Source of the DNA: Bacteroidales bacterium UBA2764
GTDB taxonomy: Bacteria > Bacteroidota > Bacteroidia > Bacteroidales > Paludibacteraceae
DNA length: 9,970 nucleotides
Assembly (NCBI GenBank): GCA_002352705.1
Contig: DEIW01000026.1
Coordinates: 3,190 to 13,159 of the forward strand
Reading direction: 5' to 3'
Shown: piece after piece, positions 9,001-9,970 of the stretch
Position numbering within the stretch: the first letter of the stretch is position 1
How the letters are laid out: the number at the start of each line of letters is the position of its first letter
The notes under the pieces: model-generated
What the model saw: the letters and a program-made list of their open reading frames with translations, nothing else
Told to the model about the DNA's origin: nothing
Database searches by the model: none
Made by a program: the position numbers and the translations under genes

Positions 9001-9117
9001 CGCGTTGCCGATGCCGAGGGAGATAAACAGACCGATGAGCGCTACACGTATTGTTATGCGGTTTAGGTTGATGCGATGAGCACTCGTTTTACATGTTTGA
9101 ACTAAATTTGTTCTCAT
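58..9117 (-). CDS. Giant secreted adhesin-like protein with InlB-type repeats and beta-helix modules (3,019 aa)
   Basis: A single uninterrupted reading frame starts at ATG (9115-9117) and ends at TGA (58-60). Visible order: signal peptide (1-41), Ser/Thr-rich Ig-like region (42-372), beta-helix module A (about 377-1020), aromatic-rich central region (1021-1615), six InlB-type repeats (1617-2066), beta-helix module B (about 2070-2388), a seventh InlB-type repeat (2389-2466), a C-terminal beta-rich region (2468-2988) and a terminal motif (2993-3019). From family knowledge, InlB B-type repeats and pectate-lyase-like helices occur in large surface or secreted proteins of gut Bacteroidota and Firmicutes. 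By inference this is an exported, probably surface-exposed adhesin or structural protein; no ligand can be named. No enzymatic motif, lipobox or LPXTG was seen. The start is well placed: no upstream in-frame alternative was noted, and the signal peptide follows directly. The nearest upstream neighbour is a RhuM pseudogene ending 28 bp before the ATG, on the same strand. Confidence 0.93.
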   Translation of the reverse strand: MRTNLVQTCKTSAHRINLNRITIRVALIGLFISLGIGNAWGSTTYYSKVTTSQSPTGKGTVYVVAGGTFSGTATSATNNGTSQAQTYSLQATPTVAGYYFVNWKSTGTATVSFNNANSASTTATISASSTTSGSPTTGNAQANWAEITINNGTASPATIAAEDNSATATTNTCTVTYATKGDNANDVKAPTISSSTGHGAFTAALGSVTSAGAATVNVTFKGDGTYGGNVAAGSRSRTSSAVVTLTSAVGNNKGTCTVTASFPNIIIGDGSFDHMSTINTVPKSATATFPVQWADDVEDFSASFGSVTGGGAWTVDDVTYTATDARSGTISIDYTFNPNGAEGDHSAVLTLAANANAGGASKTLTLTAEAEALAAYDASIGDTKYTTLAAAITAANGMNTNPTVKILRNVEGLTSALEIKKPMTIDLNSFTVSGTLTSSVNKLFYLNTATAVLTINDSRNGGKISATGNAAAALTAVLVDKGSLVLTKGDIEIENTNTGASAAAKAVKIAAGARFGQTAGNLVATTAGTGAYGLEVTTNPADVNMVGVTGGTITATAAATAVGVNCLSSSATASGDPTAANVALDGVTVNATSTATDAYAVQSAAGVILGINSGTYNATAATTKARALLTKGYTAVVNGTFNATSGATDANAIRVEAGIAAVRNGAFFATTVQRIAHAGYVAANAKLLTYGGTFHGKSTAIIANGWATGTQVVSGGTLEAQGGTFIGEVANDGLTAAQTSYAAGIYANTGSNVTLANATLRGLTDNTYVNGAYALYTSTVNPVSLTNCTLEATSTDQYAYGVRLEGGATPLTMNNCTVNATAATLYAYGFYQNNATSTIDVTGSTFNVTSNGTRAYGIYVNAGTSFSATDCDFTVRTLQSTAGAAAGSYLRGIFVAAGKQANLTGCTFNVSGHATYSTDAYGLYISGSVNVENTDVTVSSVKSGYAIFNDGSTTAINIFSGKFSATTAESNATAAAAKQQLYGGFYVHNNNLAKYLPEGYMVETLTAGTEFNAGYKYHVRPETVVNDPVCKIGSIGYATLEEALDFVNKNSGTANTIYMVKNYTLPAGNYTLPAKATLLVPYKDGQTTAIGTTPSRADSYATRSPYRTLTFASGAKMTVYGTIEASAQQNRTDQTSSGEVRGPFGYIILNENASITLEKNAILIAWGFVCGKGTITVKDGAKAYEMLSLGWYKGGNTTLKLYNNESYKVFVMTDYAYQNIECAITYHPGAQALAAASTDYFSPNDVELVGTSTTSFFKMVKEEASADTWVRKEYDPKTDYTTWTMNNGASMSAIKLDSYSSENFYLPITSNFRIVLNYGEMTLGGDIEFHAGAELIIKKEATGKIASGKTVVFYDGDDWRTGLGSSGKYYYPVTYSPSWKAATGATTNPRLAKYKQLSTSTAPNYLPDAALFVQGKLEVSGNLYTTGDGNKVTAYRNSNIYSSNDDAGKIIYKTTAPASSTTKTMYKCTAMYGMSSGKGIKDMLANGNSTAYPALLQNGDGTYETTGGTAANSSWIYKNDHWVMVTTEGCFSVEQISGVKHYYAYPAGFVEVSSNIEDANHLYTDAATGNRRFLVDNDCVWWEVEPTPYDGNKYKCVTPDHNGKYKYYEYVGGWQEATVTVTWSINGTNTNYTVLYGTHPKYLSASPSKASTTTDYYTWLGWTKGSTEGEFFAKDAELPVATENTTYYAYFKADKFTFRATFNNYDGSLIETKLVAVGETPVYEGETPVKPATTSKEYTFTGWSPALAAISNAPVTYTAQFSETTRKYTITWTNYDGTILKTEKVAYGTTPSAPTVTPTRPNDNYYTYTFDAWSPAIASVGGDQTYTATYNYEKKVPKYTATFKNGSETVYAPSLKSGEVPVFDGTIPTKTADAQYTYTFDGWSTTDGGALVYATGAPLPALTADVTYYAHFAAATNNYRIIWKSENGKVTLETDPTVPYGTTPSFDGAKPTKDRMGATVYTFDGWSATIGGSKIALPFVASNATYYAHFSDLPVYTVTFDANGHGTAPSSQEVVKNQHVIEPAALSAAEWIFGGWYKEAECINAWDFASDVVTGTTTLFAKWTAAVASVTAGGETTYYATLATAITAANGKTNPTVKMLKDVTFSAAGPNITTTMTLDLNGKTIQSTRTVHGSFVLKVNNAGITVTITDSSTGGKIDHTATIAANTDGNSYAYGIHVANGTLNVAGGTICAKNTSTTIDDKYRAYGIYCPAAGSVTMSDGRVEAWRPETSQAFGIYAQGDLTMTGGTVYANADTKARGIYVYGASTSTAIATLANVTVEAETSGDNCLAIYGYAYADITVNSGTYTANGTGGTVYAVYARNQATVSGSINGGKFSAPAKELFKGTNATFTLSGGYYVHETDLEANCATNYHVLPLEGEEPYMYEVAEAYTLTWNLDGGTVITAGTQAPVDATGSPSGYVAKGATLTAPVVEKTGYTFDGWNTSGGTAAATMPAANTTYMATWVAAIADRELDIVDWTSNSITINVTNLKAVGGTNKNNWKIYVNNKDYTRTSSECSTQSRTLTISGLSLTPNDNLLIQLKNDEGVIESQHNYKIPQIYNAENATLSGTDTDTESVVYVYGGKLTISGDAALAALYVCPGAEVEIKGSLTVGKLVLRTKPWATAAISGNVSATNVYYTRIAPDGSDSYPTGKYYQFGLPYECAISAVRLSDGTTPAYNTTWILKSYDEESRATNGATGENWDVLASTGKIAAGRGYEMFSTYKYYREYYFPVTPTENTSVDVTRHGEDKNNSGWNIVCSPLMNVYENPSDPVDGLKVSWLRTDGYYDQEWPETIWPAMPFSYQASATGSLDFSTNEFNQTVSAPRRAAYKENIQTEWLHLDVKDGNGVGDHTSVFVHPERFEDTYETGIDVAKQSLTASRALVYSTHAYGDMAFAGVSDNKLTNGIPLVVYSPKEQELTISMRENNWLNRLTAVWLIDHETGIRTDLLWSTYTFDAAEGTAKGRFTLMGEFKAPQVTTGLENGQSDQEPSTKARKVIIEDKIYIQLNGRMYDSTGKKVN
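61..141 (-). other. C-terminal motif resembling short Bacteroidales secretion tails (residues 2993-3019)
   Basis: The last 27 residues include ARKVIIEDKIYIQLNGRMYD and end TGKKVN. The pattern is K-V-hydrophobic, then an aromatic-hydrophobic strand (IYIQ), NG, Y-D and G-K, preceded by a charged linker. Related short tails are frequent on secreted proteins of Bacteroidales and partly resemble the C-terminal signal of the type IX secretion system. The full T9SS type A signature is not present, so assignment to T9SS is tentative. No secretion machinery gene lies in the window. Confidence 0.45.
142..1716 (-). other. C-terminal beta-rich region (residues about 2468-2992)
   Basis: Residues 2470-2555 form a short Ig/fibronectin-like stretch (SNSITINVTNL, RTLTISGLSL). 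Residues 2557-2635 look like a few beta-helix rungs (KLTISGDAALAALYVCPGAE, then SLTVGKLVL). From about 2636 the sequence changes character: GKYYQFGLPY (2651-2660), TTWILKSYDEES (2679-2690), GYEMF (2715-2719), SGWNIVCSPLMNVY (2752-2765), later LHLDVKD and VFVHPERFEDTYETGID. I recognise this style from the C-terminal ends of other large Bacteroidales secreted proteins but cannot name a family. A sorting or surface-attachment role is possible and is inference only. Confidence 0.5.
1720..1953 (-). repeat. Seventh, separate InlB-type repeat (residues 2389-2466)
   Basis: AYTLTWNLDGGTV (2389-2401) is a classical first strand of an InlB B-type repeat. It is followed by a long loop, a KGATLTAP turn (2422-2429), GYTFDGWNT (2435-2443) and the closing strand TTYMATWV (2457-2464). 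All hallmarks of the family are present. It is separated from the tandem block of six by module B, which suggests module B was inserted into or shuffled within a run of such repeats. Confidence 0.85.
1954..2910 (-). other. Beta-helix module B (residues 2070-2388)
   Basis: This is a shorter second copy of module A. The cap is TTYYATLATAITAANGK (2076-2092), followed by NPTVKMLKDV and an MTLDLNGKT strand, close to the corresponding stretch of module A. The rung signature recurs at 2172 (YAYG), 2204 (RAYG), 2232 (QAFG), 2256 (KARG), 2288 and 2315, with spacings of 24 to 32 residues. The closing segment GGYYVHETDL (2354-2363), followed by YHVLPLEGEE, parallels the end of module A. The module is therefore bounded on both sides by the same start and end pieces as module A, with about half the number of rungs. 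It lies between InlB-type repeats 6 and 7. Confidence 0.72.
2920..4269 (-). repeat. Six tandem InlB/Listeria-Bacteroides-type repeats (residues 1617-2066)
   Basis: Six consecutive units of about 70-80 residues lie at 1617-1694, 1696-1766, 1768-1837, 1839-1918, 1919-1994 and 1996-2066. Each has a first strand such as YTITWTNYDG or YTVTFDANG, a V-x-G-x-x-P or YGTTP turn, a TFDGW or TFTGW core containing the family-typical Gly-Trp or Ala-Trp, and a closing TYYAHF, TYTAQF or TLFAKW strand. This matches the InlB B-repeat / Flg_new family, whose members form small beta-grasp-like domains in bacterial surface proteins. Unit 6 is the most canonical. Unit 1 is the most diverged, with LGW replacing DGW. 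They probably serve as a stalk or as protein-protein interaction units. Confidence 0.88.
4273..6057 (-). other. Central aromatic-rich region with a third beta-helix-like cap (residues 1021-1615)
   Basis: It begins with VCKIGSIGYATLEEALDFVN (1029-1048), a variant of the cap that opens modules A and B, then TIYMVKNYTL and further beta strands. Unlike the other modules it soon becomes rich in Tyr, Trp, Lys and Asp. Residues about 1110-1350 contain strand-turn units such as GAKMTVYGTIEAS, NASITLEKNA and GTITVKDGA that still look like beta-helix rungs. Residues about 1515-1615 hold many Trp and Tyr residues (for example WW at 1581-1582) and short Asn/Gly turns leading into the InlB-type repeats. 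The second half was not recognised. It could be an inserted carbohydrate-binding-like domain, but no diagnostic motif was found. Confidence 0.5.
6058..7989 (-). other. Beta-helix module A (residues 377-1020)
   Basis: The module opens with a cap, IGDTKYTTLAAAITAANG (380-397), followed by PTVKILRNV and an MTIDLN strand. This resembles the start of pectate-lyase-like right-handed beta-helices in many gut bacterial surface proteins. An Ala/Thr-rich body follows, with a recurring small-aromatic-Gly signature such as YAYG or RAYG. The signature is seen near residues 530, 560, 597, 741, 771, 798, 826, 854, 889 and 919, and three of these are spaced exactly 28 residues apart. The module closes with GGFYVH (983-988), a short leucine/tyrosine linker and GYKYHV (1014-1019). 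Helix geometry is inferred from this repetition; the role is probably binding or spacing at the cell surface. Confidence 0.7.
8002..8994 (-). other. N-terminal Ser/Thr/Gly-rich Ig-like region (residues 42-372)
   Basis: The mature N-terminus is low in charge and rich in Ser, Thr, Ala and Gly. Residues about 86-127 contain an aromatic cluster (Y98, Y99, F100, W103) in a short beta-repeat resembling a degenerate InlB or Big-type fold. Two related units follow, about 195-265 and 296-370. Each carries a phenylalanine shortly before a GSVT motif (205-208... and 305-308 by count), then GA and Thr/Val strands, a Gly-rich turn, and S-A-V plus T-L followed by a final Thr-rich strand. They look like two diverged copies of an Ig-like beta-sandwich. 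The fold is inferred from alternating beta-strand patterning; no named family could be assigned with certainty. Confidence 0.55.
8995..9117 (-). other. Sec signal peptide of the giant protein (residues 1-41)
   Basis: A long basic n-region (residues 1-24, with K10, R15, R20 and R24) is followed by a hydrophobic core VALIGLFISLGIG (25-37) and a likely signal peptidase I site after A-W-G (39-41), giving a mature protein that begins STTYY. There is no cysteine at the cleavage point, so this is not a lipoprotein. The n-region is longer than usual for a Sec signal. The exact cleavage position is inferred from the small-residue pattern. Confidence 0.85.
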
Positions 9118-9145
9118 ATCTTTTTTGTATCTTAAATTATCGTTG
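9118..9145 (-). promoter_or_regulatory. Translation initiation region of the giant gene
   Basis: The 28 bp between the RhuM remnant's stop and the giant gene's ATG is A/T-rich and reads AAGATACAAAAAAGAT just before the ATG on the minus strand. There is no Shine-Dalgarno-like GGAGG. Bacteroidota commonly start translation from A-rich leaders, so this fits. A weak TAATTTAA (9133-9140) shares only four of the six fixed bases of the Bacteroides -7 box and has no TTTG at the right distance, so it is not called a promoter. Confidence 0.5.
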
Positions 9146-9521
9146 TTATTTATCGCTATTCTCCAATAACTGCTTTACTTCTTTATCGAAGTCTGATTCT
9201 ATCAACTGCGTTTTGTTAAAGATTTCATATTCTTGCCCCGCTTTCTCTTCTGCCTGCGCCTTGGACACGCGCCCTTTGTTTGGCAGAATCTTGAACTTGC
9301 GGAATTCCAAGAACTCATTGACGCTATTAGCAAACTGCTGCATCGTAAAAGTATTCTCCTCCTCTATCAAATCCTCAATATAATCAAAGAATCCTGTTAC
9401 CGCGGATAGCCTGCACGGAGTTTACACGATAGCCAACCGAGATGATCGCATCGAGGTTATAAAAAGCAGTCTCGCTACTCTCGGGAGTGTTGTACAATAT
9501 GAACGCTATATCTTTTGCCAT
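9146..9521 (-). pseudogene. RhuM-family protein remnant, two internal deletions and a frameshift
   Basis: ATG at 9519-9521 opens a 45-codon frame, MAKDIAFILYNTPE followed by FYNLDAIISVGYRVNSVQA, stopping at TGA (9384-9386). The second piece is the hallmark segment of RhuM-family (Virulence_RhuM) proteins. A typical member has roughly 80 residues, including a helix-turn-helix-like part, between those two pieces; here they are nearly fused. From about 9406 the C-terminal part continues in a different frame: SAVTGFFDYIEDLIEEENTF, then FANSVNEFLEFRKFKILPN and ESDFDKEVKQLLENSDK, ending at TAA (9146-9148). The normal middle, well over 100 residues, is missing. Intact RhuM proteins are about 300 residues or more and often occur in genomic islands or near restriction systems; the molecular function is poorly known. 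A short frame from TTG at 9370 could still make a 74-residue C-terminal peptide, but this is unlikely to be functional. Confidence 0.82.
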
Positions 9522-9568
9522 ATATCTAATTCTCTATGCTTATCTCTCGTGCATACGCGGGGGCGTGG

Positions 9569-9588
9569 GCGCCGACAAAAAGCGGCGC
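9569..9588 (-). promoter_or_regulatory. GC-rich inverted repeat in the initially transcribed region
   Basis: GCGCCG (9569-9574) and CGGCGC (9583-9588) are perfect complements separated by 8 bases (a stretch of A on the plus strand, CTTTTTGT on the minus strand). It overlaps the -7 box by one base and covers the expected transcription start. It could be an operator for a dimeric regulator or a 5' end hairpin of the transcript. No T-run follows on the minus strand, so it is not a terminator. Confidence 0.5.
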
Positions 9589-9618
9589 AAAGGTAATGCT
9601 TTTTTTTCACATACCAAA
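9588..9618 (-). promoter_or_regulatory. Bacteroides-type promoter upstream of the RhuM remnant
   Basis: On the minus strand TTTG (9615-9618) is followed after exactly 19 bp by TACCTTTG (9588-9595). This matches the Bacteroidota primary sigma factor consensus, TTTG at -33 and TAnnTTTG at -7. Transcription would start near 9580, about 60 nt before the rhuM ATG. It is the only full match I found upstream of either gene, so it may also drive the giant gene. Confidence 0.75.
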
Positions 9619-9675
9619 GAAATAGGGGTAGAAAAACGCCTATTTTGCCAAAAATGTAAAGTTTATGTGACAAAA

Positions 9676-9685
9676 TGACATGTCA
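9676..9685. promoter_or_regulatory. 10-bp perfect palindrome TGACATGTCA
   Basis: TGACATGTCA is a perfect palindrome about 60 bp upstream of the -33 box. A half-site TGACAT recurs at 9752-9757. The position would suit a dimeric regulator acting on the promoter, but a 10-bp palindrome can occur by chance, and no regulator gene in the window can be linked to it. Confidence 0.3.
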
Positions 9686-9825
9686 GACACTGCTTTTAAA
9701 CAACAAAACATTGCTTATTTCCGCAATATCCTACTTTTTGGCTAAAGAATCTGACATATACACATACCACGGGAGAAGCTGCTATGCCGTGTTTGGTACC
9801 TCTGTCGTGGAGCCGTTGTGGGGCA

Positions 9826-9840
9826 GACCTTTTTAGCCCT
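9826..9840. repeat. Right copy of the 15-16 bp direct repeat
   Basis: GACCTTTTTAGCCCT is the partner of the copy at 20-35. Its right end overlaps unit 5 of the 11-bp array by five bases. The overlap suggests it belongs to the same non-coding element as the array rather than being an independent attachment site. Confidence 0.4.
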
Positions 9841-9890
9841 CGTTGCATAGCCATTGCATAGTCAATGCCTCCTCAACGACTCCTCAATGC
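9836..9890 (-). repeat. Degenerate 11-bp tandem array, five units
   Basis: Read on the minus strand from 9890, five consecutive 11-mers fall in register: GCATTGAGGAG, TCGTTGAGGAG, GCATTGACTAT, GCAATGGCTAT and GCAACGAGGGC. Units 1 and 2 share the second half TTGAGGAG; units 3 and 4 share CTAT and GCA; unit 5 returns to the GAGG type. An 11-bp period is not a multiple of three, so this is not a coding repeat. It is close to one DNA helical turn, so repeated protein contacts on one face are conceivable. Confidence 0.65.
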
Positions 9891-9970
9891 CCCTTACAAC
9901 ACCTCTGTAATACACTGAAAACAAGGCTTTTGTAAAATCTTATCTCTTTTAGTCAAAAATTATCAACAAT

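Larger units (their letters stand above)
9522..9970. other. Non-coding region at the right end
   Basis: No convincing gene is present in these 449 bp. The region contains the promoter and hairpin of the RhuM remnant, the palindrome, the 11-bp array, and an imperfect inverted repeat (TACCACGG near 9766-9773 against CCG plus TGGTA near 9788-9798, with a 4-base bulge). The last 70 bases (9900-9970) are A/T-rich without a recognisable motif and run off the window. No tRNA or other structured RNA was recognised. Confidence 0.6.

Noticed and set aside
9103..9110. TAAATTTG, matching the -7 consensus on the plus strand
   Set aside because: It lies inside the start of the giant gene and would read antisense through the RhuM remnant with no plus-strand gene to serve; a chance match in A/T-rich DNA.
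58..9117. Bacteroidetes-type O-glycosylation sites in the Thr-rich protein
   Set aside because: A scan by eye for D-(S/T)-(A/I/L/V/M/T) found only DST near the C-terminus (3012-3014), so heavy glycosylation through that sequon is not supported.
9487..9678. 63-codon plus-strand frame with a C-x-x-C and Lys-rich end
   Set aside because: It runs antisense across the rhuM start, its promoter and the hairpin. The apparent motif comes from translating regulatory DNA, and no promoter was seen for it.
9766..9800. Hairpin from TACCACGG and its imperfect complement
   Set aside because: The arms pair only with a 4-base bulge and a loop of over ten bases; too weak to call as a structure.
9836..9890. 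Possible CRISPR array
   Set aside because: The repeats are 11 bp, degenerate and directly adjacent, with no spacers and no cas genes.

Overview
The window looks like part of a Bacteroidales (phylum Bacteroidota) chromosome, probably from a host-associated species. Three things point there: a giant secreted protein with Listeria-Bacteroides (InlB-type) repeats and pectate-lyase-like beta-helix modules; a promoter with the Bacteroides-type layout (TTTG, 19 bp, TACCTTTG); and A-rich translation starts without a Shine-Dalgarno sequence. All recognised coding sequence is on the minus strand.

Reading in the direction of transcription, the right end (9522-9970) is non-coding. It holds a degenerate 11-bp tandem array (9836-9890), a 10-bp palindrome (9676-9685), one convincing promoter (9588-9618) and a GC-rich hairpin just downstream of it (9569-9588). 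That promoter feeds a broken RhuM-family gene (9146-9521). The start, a short middle piece and the C-terminus of RhuM survive, but two internal blocks are missing and the reading frame is broken.

Only 28 bp after the RhuM remnant stops, one intact 3,019-codon gene begins (58-9117) and fills over 90% of the window. Its product has a Sec signal peptide, two degenerate Ig-like repeats, a long Ala/Thr-rich beta-helix (module A), an aromatic-rich central region with a similar cap motif, six tandem InlB-type repeats, a second beta-helix (module B), a seventh InlB-type repeat, a large C-terminal beta-rich region and a short terminal motif resembling tails of other Bacteroidales secreted proteins. 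The picture is a very large exported adhesin-like protein built by shuffling a few module types. No catalytic motif, lipobox or LPXTG anchor was seen.

No canonical promoter was found in the gap before the giant gene or in the RhuM remnant. The giant gene may therefore be read from the old rhuM promoter through a leader of roughly 460 nt made of pseudogene sequence. Nothing here amounts to a demonstrable new multi-gene system. The most notable points are the giant modular protein, the pseudogene-derived leader, and the structured non-coding DNA upstream.
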